The notes beneath the pieces were generated by a model. That model was not told where the DNA came from. It did not search any database and worked only from the letters and a program-made list of their open reading frames with translations. 64,000 nucleotides of DNA from Chiayiivirga flava (lineage in GTDB: Bacteria; Pseudomonadota; Gammaproteobacteria; Xanthomonadales; Xanthomonadaceae): positions 868,001-932,000 of the forward strand of contig NZ_JACHHP010000001.1 of assembly GCF_014202825.1 (NCBI RefSeq). Direction: 5' to 3'. Of this stretch, positions 7,305 through 15,757 are shown in pieces. The translations under genes were made by a program, and so were the position numbers. Within the stretch, counting starts at the first letter, position 1. Each line of letters opens with the position of its first letter.

Positions 7305-10052
7305 TCAGCCGCGCGCCGCGCCGGGTGTCGCGGCGACGATGGCGTCGAGGATCTCGAGGTAGGGATCGTCCGCGCGCACCGCGGCGCGGTAGTTGCGCAG
7401 CGCCTCGGGCAGACTTTGCGCCGCGCGCCGGTCGCCACGGCGTGCGAGGCAGGCCGCATGCAGCAGGCCGGTGTAGATCGTGCGCGCATCCTTGTCGTCG
7501 CCCCGATTCGTCGCGGACAGGCGCATCGCGGCGGCGCTGTCGTCGCAGTGCGGCGGCACGCCGCGCGCCAGGTGCACGCGCGCCAGTCCGTTGTAGGGCG
7601 TCACCGACTGCGCGTTGCCTTCGCCGTGGAGCTGGCGGTAGATGTCGATGGCGTCGCGGTAGCCGGATTCGGCCGCGTCGAGCTCCCCCAGCGCGAGCTG
7701 CACCGACGCCACCGCCATCACCGACTGCACCGTGCCGGTGTGCACGTGCCCGAACGCGGCTTCGCGGATGCGCAATGCCTCCTGCGCCAGCGGCAGGGCA
7801 CCGGCCGCGTCGCCGAGCATGAGGCGCGCGTAGGCGACATTGTTGGCGGCGTTGGCGAGCGTGGGATGGTTCGCATCGTGGATCCGGCGGCGCGCGGCGA
7901 GCACCTGCTCGAACATCGGCGCCACCTCGGCATAGCGGCGCTGCGCGAACAGCACGCTGGCAAGATCGTTGACCGCGCCGACGGTGATGGTGTGCTCGTC
8001 GCCGTAGACCGTGCGATAGATCGCCAGCGCTTCGCGCCGCAATGCCTCCGCGTCGGACAGCGGCCCGACGTTGGAACGCACCATCGCCAGCGCCGCGACG
8101 GCGCGTGCGCGCACCGCGTCGTCGAGCGCGCCGGGCAGCGGGAACGCATCGTACGCGCGCTGCGCGAGCGCGAGCGCCTCGTCGTGGCGCCGGTGCAGCT
8201 CGTACAGCGACACCAGCGCGCCGGCGACGTCCTGCGTCTGCGCGTCGGCCAGTCCGAGCCTGCGCTCGCGCACCGCCAGCGAGGCGACGTAGTGCGCCTC
8301 CGCGCGCTCGTGCTGCCCGAGCGCCTGCGCGGCACGGCCCAGATGGTAGTCGTAGGCCGCAGCCCGCAGGCTGCGGCTGTCGCCGCCGGCGGCGAGCGCC
8401 GCGCGCGGCGGGGTCAGGTCGTCAAGCACATCCTGGAAGCGCCCGAGACGCTGCAGAGCCGCGGCTCGCGCCAGCAGCGCCTCGTGCAGCGCGTCGGCAT
8501 CGTCGCCCGCACGCGCCAGCGCCAGCGCTTCGTTCAGCAGCGGCAGAGCCTGATCGTCGAGCCCGAGGCCGTGGTGGGCGCTGCCCATGGTGCGCAGCAG
8601 CGCGGCGCGCGCCTCGGGCTGGTCGACGAGTGCGCTGCGGATGCGCCGGCTGCCCTGCTCGAGCAGCTCGCGTGCGGTCACGTCGCGGCCGCGCGCGGCC
8701 TCCGGATCGGCCAGTTCGAACAGATCCTGCATGAAGGCGAGCGCCTCGCGCGACGTGGCCGCCTCCACGCGTGCCGCGCGTGCCTGCCATAACGCCGCGC
8801 CCAGGCCCGCGATCAGCGCGCACACCGCGAGCGACGCGAAGCCGACGGCCAGCGCGTGGCGCTGCACGAACCGGCCCATGCGGTACCGCGTCGATCCGCG
8901 CCGCGCGAGCACCGGACGCCGCGCCAGGTGCGCACGCACGTCGTCGGCCAGCAGCCGCACCGAGGCATAACGCTCGTCCGGGTGCTTGCGCAGCGCCTTG
9001 AGCACGATGGCATCGAGGTCGCCGCGCAGGCTGCGGCGCAGCGACGCGGGCGTGAGGCCGCGCAGACGCGCGATGTCGTCGGCGTCGCCCGTCTGCGCCG
9101 CGGACCGCTCGACCACGCGCGTGCTCGGCCGCAGCGGCGGATCGTGCAGCACCGCGTGTTCGATCCCGGCCACGCTGCGCGCCGTGTTGCGGTAGGGCCG
9201 GTGTCCGGTCAGCAGTTCGAACAGCAGAACACCAAGCGAATAGATGTCGACGGCGGTGGTCGTCACGCCGCCGGCGATCTGCTCGGGCGCGGCGTACTCG
9301 GGCGTGAACAGGCGCAGGCGTGCGACCGTGCTTTCGCTGGCGATGCCGGGCTCGATGAGCTTGGCCACGCCGAAGTCGAGCAGCTTCACGCTGCCGTCTT
9401 CGGAGACGAGGATGTTCGACGGCTTGAGGTCGCGATGCACGACGAGGCGGCCGTGCGCGTAGGCCACGGCGTCGCACACGGTGAGGAACAGCGCGAGGCG
9501 CGCGTCGAGGCCGAGCCGGTGGCTGTCGCAGTGCGCGCGCAGGTCGACGCCTTCGACGTATTCCAGTGCGAGGTACGGATCGCCGCTGGCGTCGGCGCCG
9601 CCGTCGAGCAGGCGCGCGATGTTCGGATGTTCCAGACCCGCGAGGATCTGGCGCTCCGCGGCGAGCCGCGCCAGCACGTCGGCCTGCGCGAAGCCGGTGC
9701 GCACCACCTTCAACGCAGCGCGCTGGGCGAAGCCGCCCTCGATGCGTTCGGCGAGGTACACCGTGCCCATGCCGCCCTCGCCCAGCACGCGCTCCACGCG
9801 CCAGGCGCCGTAGCGGCGTCCGAGGCGTGCTTCGGCGGCGCGTTGCGCGTAGTCGGCGATGAGGTCGGGGACGCGTTCGGGCAGCGAGGTGGGCGTGCCG
9901 GTCCGGGCATCGGCCACCAGCATGGCGCGCACATCGTCGCGCAGCGTGATGTCATCGCATTCGCGCCTGAGCCACGCGTCGCGCTCGGTCTCGGGCAGGT
10001 CGAGCGCATGTTCGAACAGTTCGCGCGTGCGCTGCCAACGTTCGCGATCCAC
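7305..10052 (-). CDS. Membrane Ser/Thr protein kinase with C-terminal TPR repeats
   Basis: A 915-residue protein. A short N-terminal region precedes a Hanks-type kinase domain (about residues 80-350) with the GEGGMGTVYLAER glycine loop, the HRDLKPSN catalytic loop near 204, DFGVAK, and an APE-type 'PEYAAPEQ'. One transmembrane segment follows near residues 396-420 (LAVGFASLAVCALIAGLGAAL). The rest is a series of helical TPR-like repeats, for example 'ALGQHERAEAHYVASLAV' and 'QRRYAEVAPMFEQVLAAR'. I start at the GTG at 10052 (VDRERWQRTRELFEHAL), a common N-terminus of this kinase class; the upstream extension would run into a tRNA gene. The kinase probably works with the facing ECF sigma factor. 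Confidence 0.9.
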   Translation of the reverse strand: MDRERWQRTRELFEHALDLPETERDAWLRRECDDITLRDDVRAMLVADARTGTPTSLPERVPDLIADYAQRAAEARLGRRYGAWRVERVLGEGGMGTVYLAERIEGGFAQRAALKVVRTGFAQADVLARLAAERQILAGLEHPNIARLLDGGADASGDPYLALEYVEGVDLRAHCDSHRLGLDARLALFLTVCDAVAYAHGRLVVHRDLKPSNILVSEDGSVKLLDFGVAKLIEPGIASESTVARLRLFTPEYAAPEQIAGGVTTTAVDIYSLGVLLFELLTGHRPYRNTARSVAGIEHAVLHDPPLRPSTRVVERSAAQTGDADDIARLRGLTPASLRRSLRGDLDAIVLKALRKHPDERYASVRLLADDVRAHLARRPVLARRGSTRYRMGRFVQRHALAVGFASLAVCALIAGLGAALWQARAARVEAATSREALAFMQDLFELADPEAARGRDVTARELLEQGSRRIRSALVDQPEARAALLRTMGSAHHGLGLDDQALPLLNEALALARAGDDADALHEALLARAAALQRLGRFQDVLDDLTPPRAALAAGGDSRSLRAAAYDYHLGRAAQALGQHERAEAHYVASLAVRERRLGLADAQTQDVAGALVSLYELHRRHDEALALAQRAYDAFPLPGALDDAVRARAVAALAMVRSNVGPLSDAEALRREALAIYRTVYGDEHTITVGAVNDLASVLFAQRRYAEVAPMFEQVLAARRRIHDANHPTLANAANNVAYARLMLGDAAGALPLAQEALRIREAAFGHVHTGTVQSVMAVASVQLALGELDAAESGYRDAIDIYRQLHGEGNAQSVTPYNGLARVHLARGVPPHCDDSAAAMRLSATNRGDDKDARTIYTGLLHAACLARRGDRRAAQSLPEALRNYRAAVRADDPYLEILDAIVAATPGAARG

Positions 10053-10227
10053 CGGTCTGCCCCGCCTGCCTGAGGCGCGCAGGTTACACCGCCGCGCGCG
10101 CGGCGACAGCGGTACGCAACCGTGGCGCGTGCGGTGCACGGCGTGCTCGGCGCACGACCGATCCGTGCGCTGCATCACGCTTGCCGCGGCTCGTCTGCGA
10201 TCCACGTCGCAGATCACGGGCCACAAC

Positions 10228-10258
10228 GAAAAACGCCAGCGAATCGCTTCGCTGGCGT
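10228..10258 (-). terminator. Rho-independent terminator of the csrA-tRNA unit
   Basis: A perfect 11-base-pair stem (arms 10233-10243 and 10248-10258) with a four-base loop is followed on the minus strand by five T residues. It lies 12 bases past the 3' CCA of tRNA-Arg, exactly where the tRNA transcript should end. It is the clearest intrinsic terminator in the window. Confidence 0.88.
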
Positions 10259-10270
10259 GATCGTCTTGTA

Positions 10271-10347
10271 TGGCGCGCCCGGAGAGATTCGAACTCCCGA
10301 CCACCAAGTTCGTAGCCTGGTGCTCTATCCAGCTGAGCTACGGGCGC
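10271..10347 (-). tRNA. tRNA-Arg(ACG)
   Basis: A 77-base tRNA with a full seven-pair acceptor stem (GCGCCCG/CGGGCGC), discriminator G and an encoded CCA. The D arm reads AGCTCAGCTGGATAGAGC and the T arm has GTTCGAATC. The anticodon loop is CTACGAA, giving anticodon ACG, which after A34-to-inosine editing reads CGU, CGC and CGA. It follows tRNA-Ser and csrA on the same strand. Confidence 0.97.
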
Positions 10348-10455
10348 AAAGAAGCGAAATTATGAAAGCAATCCGGGAGTCCGTCAAGCCTTCGTCACGT
10401 CGGTGTTGCACTGCGATCGTCTCGCGAAACGTCCAACACACGGCCGTTTCGCGAG

Positions 10456-10548
10456 TGGCGGAGTGAGAGGGATTCGAACCCTCGATAGAGCTTTTGACCC
10501 TATACTCCCTTAGCAGGGGAGCCCCTTCGGCCTCTCGGGCATCACTCC
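10456..10548 (-). tRNA. tRNA-Ser(GCT)
   Basis: A 93-base class II tRNA with acceptor stem GGAGTGA/TCACTCC, discriminator G and encoded CCA. The anticodon stem-loop is CTCCC-CTGCTAA-GGGAG, giving anticodon GCT for AGU/AGC codons. The long variable arm (TATAGGGTCAAAAGCTCTA) confirms serine identity. It sits between csrA and tRNA-Arg(ACG) on the same strand, an order conserved in many gammaproteobacteria. Confidence 0.97.
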
Positions 10549-10731
10549 GGATCGCTCCCGCGCGGCGGCAATTCCGAACCCGCCGCATGGGACGCGGAAG
10601 GATAGCGGCTTGCGGGCCCCGGGTAAAGAAGTCGAGCGGGTGGAGAATGGAGAGGACCGAGAAAGGAGCGGACGGCGTGTTCGCCCGCACTCGTATCTCG
10701 TCCCGCTTCATTCCCCGCTGCAGCTGAATCG

Positions 10732-10938
10732 CTAGACCGACTTGGCCTCGGCCGCCGGCGCGTTTTCCTCGGCGCCGTCGCGCTTGATGCGCTGGAAGAT
10801 TTCCTCGCGGTGCACCGACACGTCCTTCGGCGCGCTGATGCCGACCCGGACCTGGTTGCCCTTGACGCCCAGCACGGTCACGGTGATCTGGTCCCCGATC
10901 ATGAGGGTTTCCCCGACGCGTCGGGTAAGAATCAACAT
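10732..10938 (-). CDS. csrA: Carbon storage regulator CsrA (RsmA)
   Basis: A 68-residue RNA-binding dimer that represses or stabilises mRNAs at GGA motifs near ribosome-binding sites, controlling carbon flow, motility and biofilm. The sequence starts [16 protein letters not shown] and contains the [18 protein letters not shown] core with the RNA-contacting Leu4, Arg6/7 and Arg44-region residues. The ATG at 10938 has a good AGGAG Shine-Dalgarno; a longer in-frame extension upstream is not family-like. The C-terminal tail is slightly extended and rich in Ala/Glu. In most relatives alaS lies upstream; here a FHA-domain gene does. Confidence 0.97.
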   Translation of the reverse strand: MLILTRRVGETLMIGDQITVTVLGVKGNQVRVGISAPKDVSVHREEIFQRIKRDGAEENAPAAEAKSV

Positions 10939-11203
10939 GTCACTCTCCTGAGCCGCACTCGCGTGCGGCACTCCCCCAAACAACCGCGCCGCCCCCGCGG
11001 CGCCGGCAATCCTTCGCCACTGCCTTAACGGCACGTGACCCTGAGCCCCATACTATCCAAGCGGTTGCGGTGTCGCAATTGATCGGCGTCAATGGCGATG
11101 GAACGTGACGGATCGTGCGATCGGGCGAACGTCGCCGGAGCCGCGGTCCGAGGCTGCGGGCCGCAGCGCCCGCAACGTACGCAGCCGAGCCGCTGCGCGG
11201 CGC

Positions 11204-12007
11204 TCAGCGCAGGAAAACGTACCAGCCCGCCGCCGCCGCGGCGGCCAGCACGAGGACCACCACCGCGATCACGCCGCCGGCGCCGCTGCGTTTCGGGGCC
11301 GCCGAGACGGCCGTCACCGCCGCCGATGCGGCCGTTGCGGGACGCGTGGTGCCGGGCATTTCCAGTCCGGGCGCCACGAGCAGGAAGCGGATCGTGTCCA
11401 GGCGCAGCTCTTCGCCCGGACGCATCAGTCCCGACTGCACCCGCTTGCCGTTGATGTAGGTGCCGTTGGAGGAGCCGAGGTCTTCGACCGCAAGGCCGGC
11501 CGGCGTCGGCTTGAGTTGCGCGTGGCGGCGCGAGATTTCCTCGCTCGGGATCGAAATGTCGCAGTCGGCCTGGCGCCCGATCACCACCGGCCCGGAAATC
11601 GGAAAGGTCTTGCCGAACGCCGCGCCGGAGACGCCGCGCAGCACCAGCTTGGGCACCGCCATGCGCACGCGCGTGGCGCCCGAATCGTCGACCGGCGCGG
11701 GACGCGGCACGCTCGAGAGTCCCGCCTTTTCCACCGCCACCAGCCGCGCCTGGACGTCGGCGAAACCCAGCAGGTCGCCGGCACGCAGCGGCGTCGCGGT
11801 CGCGACCGGCTTGCCGTTGACCGTGGTGACGCCGTCGCCGGGCAGCAGCGTGACTGCCTCCGATTCGTCCAGCTCGATCGTGCAGTGCGCGGCGACGATG
11901 TTCGGCGCGGTCAGTGCGATCTGCGCGGTGGACGCGTTGCCGACGCGATTCTCGCCCGTGCTCAGCAGCGCCTGCGGGTGTTCGCCATTGGGGAAAAACA
12001 GCTTCAT
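11204..12007 (-). CDS. Double FHA-domain protein with C-terminal membrane anchor
   Basis: A 267-residue protein. The first FHA-like domain spans about residues 15-95 but is degenerate (VGNASTAQIAL..HCTIEL..VNGKPV). The second, about 120-215, is canonical: VIGRQADCDISI, SRRHAQL and SSNGTYINGKRV, which include the Arg, Ser-Arg-His and Asn residues that contact phosphothreonine. A single hydrophobic helix at about 246-265 near the C-terminus would leave the FHA domains in the cytosol as a tail-anchored protein. It begins 24 bases after the stop of the kinase gene on the same strand, so it is probably a phospho-dependent partner or substrate reader of that kinase (inference). Confidence 0.88.
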   Translation of the reverse strand: MKLFFPNGEHPQALLSTGENRVGNASTAQIALTAPNIVAAHCTIELDESEAVTLLPGDGVTTVNGKPVATATPLRAGDLLGFADVQARLVAVEKAGLSSVPRPAPVDDSGATRVRMAVPKLVLRGVSGAAFGKTFPISGPVVIGRQADCDISIPSEEISRRHAQLKPTPAGLAVEDLGSSNGTYINGKRVQSGLMRPGEELRLDTIRFLLVAPGLEMPGTTRPATAASAAVTAVSAAPKRSGAGGVIAVVVLVLAAAAAAGWYVFLR

Positions 12008-12031
12008 GCAGACCTCGGGGTTGATAACGCG

Positions 12032-14431
12032 TCAGTCGATCTCGCGCGCGACGCGCAGACCGATGGTGTTGAACGCGGTGTCGGCCGCGAACGCGCGCAC
12101 GGGAGGGTCGTCGGCCTCGGACGCCCAGCTGCCGCCGACCGCCCGACGCTCGCGGCAGTTGCCCGCATCGCAATCGCTGACCCACTCGCGCACATTGCCG
12201 CCAGTATCGTATAGACCGGCCTGTTCCGCAGCAAAACTGCCGCCCGGCGCCGTGGTGCCGTGGCCGTCGCTGCACTCCAGACCCTCGCGGCCGCCGAAGT
12301 CCTTGCGGAACTGTGCGTCGCGCACGTTCGCCTTGCAGGTGCGCGCCACGGCCGCGCCGGCCGCGGTCAGCTCGGCCGCCTTCGGCAGGCGATAGCGCTT
12401 GCCGGTGCGTTGCGCAAGCCACGCGGCGTAGCCGTCGGCCATCGCGGCGTTCACGCACACGACCGGGCTGGCGTCGGTCTGCGCGAAGCCCGGTTCGCTC
12501 CAGGTGCGCTTGCGCGAGGAGCGGAAGATCGATTCGCGGTCGCGGCAGGACGGCATATCGGCACCGAACTTCGCCTTGCCTGCGGCCGTCCAGTAGCTGC
12601 GGAACTCGCCGACGCTGACCTCGCGCCGCCCGAGGGCGATGCGACCGACCACCACCATCTCCGGCCCGCTCGCCTCGCCGGCCGCGTCGCGGAACACGTA
12701 GCCGGGCTTGCCCACGCGCGCGGCCTCGCGCAGGCCGGCCGCAGCCGCCTTCGAGTCGGGAACCAGCGCCGCCGCGCGCTCGAACGCCGCCTGCGCCGCG
12801 CCCGTGTCCCAGCGCCGCAGCGCGCTCTCGCCGCGTTCCACCAGAATGGTGGCCTGCGCCTCGCGCAAGGTCTGCACCTGCGCGAGGACGGCGGCGATGC
12901 CGTGCTCGCGCCCGATGCGTTCGGCGGTGGCCAGATGCGCGGACCATGCATCGGCCTGCGCATCGGCATCGGCGGCGCGCGCCTGGTCGATGTACACCTG
13001 CGCGACGGCGCCGAGGCCGGCCAGCGCGTCGGCGTTGCCCGGCTCGATGACGAGCGCGAGCGCGTAACGGTCGAGCGCGTTGTTGCCCGGCGGCGTGGTG
13101 TAGCGCTGCGCGGTCATGTTGAGACGGCCGCGCGCGAGCAGGTCCTCGACCGGATCGATCACGGTCGGGACGGTGGCGAGGTCCACGTCCGGCACCATCG
13201 TGAATTCGTCGGCGGCATCGGACGCCGGCCCGTTCGCCGTCGCGTCCGTGGCGGCTGCGATCTGCGCGGGCGGCTGCGTCGCCGGCGCGGTGCGCGACGG
13301 CGTGCGTTGCGTCGGCACGGGCGCGGCATCGACGCGTGCCGGCGGCGCGTCGTCGGCGCCGAACACACCCATGCCCACGGCCACCAGACCGACGAGCGTC
13401 AGCACGCCGGCAATCAGGTACAGCGGCATCCGGCTGGGCTCGCCTGCGGGACGTGGCGGCTTCGGTGGCTTGGGCGGCTTTTCGGGTTTTGGCGCCTTGG
13501 GTGCCGCCGATTTCGGTGCCGGCCGACTCTTGAGTCGCGCCTCGCGCTTGTTCTTCGGGTTCGACTCCGGCGGCGCCGTGGCGAGCAGCCCGAGCGCCGC
13601 CGGGCCGTGCTGTTTCATCAGCGTCTCGAACTCGGCCGCAGCGATCGTGCGCAGACCTTCGATGAACTCGGCGCAGTCGGAGAAGCGTTGATCGGGCGCC
13701 TTCGCCATGCAGCGATCGATCAGCGGCTGCCACTTGGCCAGATCGTCGGGCAACGTCGGTATCGGCTCGTGTACGTGCGCGTACGCCACCGCGAAGCCGT
13801 CCTCGCCGTCGTACGGCGGACGCCCGGACAGGGCTTCGAAACACAGCACGCCGAGGCTGTAGATGTCCGAGCGACGGTCCACCTCGCCACCGCGCGCCTG
13901 TTCCGGGCTCATGTAGTGGCTGGTGCCGATCGACAGCCCCGACGCGGTCATGCGCGAGGTGGCCGCGAGTGCACGCGCGATGCCGAAATCGGTGAGCACC
14001 GGCTTGTTCTGGTCGTCGAACAGAATGTTGGCCGGCGTGACGTCGCGGTGCACGTAGCCGCGTGCATGCGCGAAGCCGAGCGCCTGCGCCACGGCGATCA
14101 GCACGCGCACCAGTTCGACTTCGTCGATGCCTTCGCGCAGGCGTTTGGCGAAGTCGCCGCGCCGCACCATCTGCATCGAGAAATAGTGCAGGCCGTCCGG
14201 CGTCACGCCGACGTCGTACACCGGCACGATGTGCGGATGGCCGAGCGAGGCCAGCATGCGCGCTTCCTGCAGGAAGCGTTGCGCGTACACCGGATCCTGC
14301 GCAAGCGAAGGATTGAGCACCTTCAACGCCACTTCGCGGTCGAGCAGGATCTGCCGCGCGCGGTAGACCACGGCCATCCCGCCGCGGCCGATTTCGCCAC
14401 TGATGCTGTAGCCCGCGATGTCGATGACCAC
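12032..14431 (-). CDS. Membrane Ser/Thr kinase fused to a formylglycine-generating-enzyme-like (SUMF1) domain
   Basis: A 799-residue protein. The N-terminal kinase domain (about 8-270) has GEIGRGGMAVVYRAR, the HRDVTPAN catalytic loop near residue 128 (Thr instead of the usual Lys after HRDV/L, as in several bacterial kinases) and DFGIAR. A Lys/Pro-rich linker (about 295-332) leads to one transmembrane segment at about 335-357. The extracytoplasmic part has a helical repeat-like region and a C-terminal FGE/SUMF1-type domain (about 587-799) with 'GEFRSYW', 'LPKAAELTAAG', 'GNVREWVSDC' and 'GGSW'. The catalytic cysteine pair of true FGEs near the end is not seen, so this domain probably senses or binds. 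GTG start at 14431 with an AGGGGGA site upstream. Confidence 0.9.
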   Translation of the reverse strand: MVIDIAGYSISGEIGRGGMAVVYRARQILLDREVALKVLNPSLAQDPVYAQRFLQEARMLASLGHPHIVPVYDVGVTPDGLHYFSMQMVRRGDFAKRLREGIDEVELVRVLIAVAQALGFAHARGYVHRDVTPANILFDDQNKPVLTDFGIARALAATSRMTASGLSIGTSHYMSPEQARGGEVDRRSDIYSLGVLCFEALSGRPPYDGEDGFAVAYAHVHEPIPTLPDDLAKWQPLIDRCMAKAPDQRFSDCAEFIEGLRTIAAAEFETLMKQHGPAALGLLATAPPESNPKNKREARLKSRPAPKSAAPKAPKPEKPPKPPKPPRPAGEPSRMPLYLIAGVLTLVGLVAVGMGVFGADDAPPARVDAAPVPTQRTPSRTAPATQPPAQIAAATDATANGPASDAADEFTMVPDVDLATVPTVIDPVEDLLARGRLNMTAQRYTTPPGNNALDRYALALVIEPGNADALAGLGAVAQVYIDQARAADADAQADAWSAHLATAERIGREHGIAAVLAQVQTLREAQATILVERGESALRRWDTGAAQAAFERAAALVPDSKAAAAGLREAARVGKPGYVFRDAAGEASGPEMVVVGRIALGRREVSVGEFRSYWTAAGKAKFGADMPSCRDRESIFRSSRKRTWSEPGFAQTDASPVVCVNAAMADGYAAWLAQRTGKRYRLPKAAELTAAGAAVARTCKANVRDAQFRKDFGGREGLECSDGHGTTAPGGSFAAEQAGLYDTGGNVREWVSDCDAGNCRERRAVGGSWASEADDPPVRAFAADTAFNTIGLRVAREID

Positions 14432-14632
14432 GATCCCCCTGCGCCTGCCCGGGCAATTCTATCCGGCCTTGCCCGTTTTACACTGCATCCTGCGTATGTG
14501 GCGACGAGTTTTGTGAGCGCGCTGTTGCGTCGTGCAAAACGCGCCCCAATCTGTGCGCACTCGTGCATTCGACACACCCGGACGTTGGGGTAGATTCACG
14601 CTGTCGGGTTTCGCCCACTTCGAGGACGTTCC

Positions 14633-14965
14633 ATGCTGTCTGCCGTGATCTGGCTCGCCGTGTTCGGCATCGTGCTGCTGCTGTGGTCGAGCGCGCGCGG
14701 CGCGGGGGAGCTCGCCGCGCACTACGGGCGGCGCGCCTGCGCCGAGGCGGGCGTGCAGTGGCTCGACCACACCGCGGTGCTCGAACGCGTGTCGCTGCAG
14801 CGCGACGGCGAGGGCCGGCTGCGCTGGCTGCGTCGCTACCGCTTCGAGTTCTCGCAGCGCGGCCCGGACCGGCAACGCGGGACGCTGGCCTTGCTCGGTC
14901 GTGAATTGCAGTGGATCCGGATGCCGCCGCCGCCCGACACGGCACGGATCGATCCGATGCAGTAG
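14633..14965 (+). CDS. DUF3301 family membrane-anchored protein
   Basis: A 110-residue protein with one N-terminal membrane helix (about 3-20) and a soluble part containing 'GRRACAEAGVQWLDHTAVLERVSLQRDGEGRL' broken by short variations and 'RRYRFEFSQRGPDRQRGTLALLGRELQWI', which matches the DUF3301 pattern of gammaproteobacterial proteins of unknown function. ATG with GAGGACGTT upstream. It is divergent from the kinase gene across 201 bases, the likely shared promoter region. No function is assigned. Confidence 0.8.
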   Translation: MLSAVIWLAVFGIVLLLWSSARGAGELAAHYGRRACAEAGVQWLDHTAVLERVSLQRDGEGRLRWLRRYRFEFSQRGPDRQRGTLALLGRELQWIRMPPPPDTARIDPMQ

Positions 14966-15166
14966 CGCCGTCGCGGGTCGGGCATCGTCGGATCAAGCGG
15001 TCAGCGTTCGCGCACGCGATCTCGCTGCAACGCGTCGTTGGCACTTGGTACGTGCAGGCAGACCGACAAGCGCCACACGATTGCGTGGCCGCATCGAGGC
15101 TTTAATCCGTCGAACGCGGAAAAGCGGACATTCGCTGCAGACGGAGCGGAGTACGTGCGGAGCGGC

Positions 15167-15230
15167 TCCCTCATCCGCCTGCGTTCGGCCGGCGGCAGCC
15201 GCCTTACCCTTCTCCCGACGGGAGAAGGAT
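15167..15230. repeat. Family B palindrome in the 14966-15347 gap
   Basis: The gap between the DUF3301 gene and sspB is 382 bases and holds no credible gene. Near its middle is a family B element: the CCTTCTCCCGACGGGAGAAGG palindrome core at 15208-15228 (stem of nine pairs) preceded by the flank CCCTCATCCGCCTGCG. It lies between convergent genes and could help end transcripts from both sides. The rest shows nothing I can name. Confidence 0.75.
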
Positions 15231-15347
15231 TCAGGCCGATGCGTCGGCGGAAGTGCGCGATGCGCAGAGGGCAGCGGCAGACAAGCTCGGCACGCGTCCT
15301 GCGCGGCGGGCGTCGGAGGGACGCCACGGATCCGGACAACGCGCCGG

Positions 15348-15740
15348 CTACTTGATGACGCGCAGGTGCGAGGGTTTCTTCGGCGCCTCGGGTTCGGGCG
15401 ACACCGCGGGCTGCTCCGCGGCGGTGGCGCCAGCGTCGGCCGGCATCATCATGCCCTGGCCGGTTTCCTGCGCGTAGATCGCCTGCACGGCGGCGACGGG
15501 GATATCGATCGACTGGCTGACGCCGGAAAACCGCGCCATGAAATGGATCATCGCGTTGCCCAGTTCGAGCTGGGTCACCGCGCGCGCGGCGACGTTGAGC
15601 ACCACGCGGCCGTCCTTCACCGCGCTCGGCGGCACGTGCACGCCCGGCACGCTGGCATCGACGAGCAGGTACGGCGTCATGCCGTTGTCGCTGATCCACT
15701 CGTGCACCGCCCGGATCAGGTACGGGCGGTTCGATGTCAT
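15348..15740 (-). CDS. sspB: ClpXP protease specificity-enhancing factor SspB
   Basis: A 130-residue adaptor that binds ssrA-tagged peptides and hands them to ClpX. The Sm-like core is seen in 'RPYLIRAVHEWISDNG.TPYLLVDA', 'LNVAARAVTQLELGN' and 'IHFMARFSGVSQSIDIPVAAVQAIYA'. The C-terminus, after an Ala/Pro-rich linker, ends in 'KKPSHLRVIK', the short ClpX-binding tail typical of SspB. ATG chosen at 15740, since the upstream in-frame run overlaps sspA. It starts 17 bases after the sspA stop, in the conserved petABC-sspAB order. Confidence 0.95.
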   Translation of the reverse strand: MTSNRPYLIRAVHEWISDNGMTPYLLVDASVPGVHVPPSAVKDGRVVLNVAARAVTQLELGNAMIHFMARFSGVSQSIDIPVAAVQAIYAQETGQGMMMPADAGATAAEQPAVSPEPEAPKKPSHLRVIK

Positions 15741-15757
15741 GGCGCCGGTTTTCCCGC

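Noticed and set aside
10053-10307. Longer start of the TPR kinase gene
   Set aside because: It would run into the tRNA-Arg gene and its terminator; the GTG at 10052 starts the family-like N-terminus.
12032-14431. Active formylglycine-generating enzyme
   Set aside because: The final segment after GGSW lacks the cysteines expected in the active site, so I treat the domain as non-catalytic.
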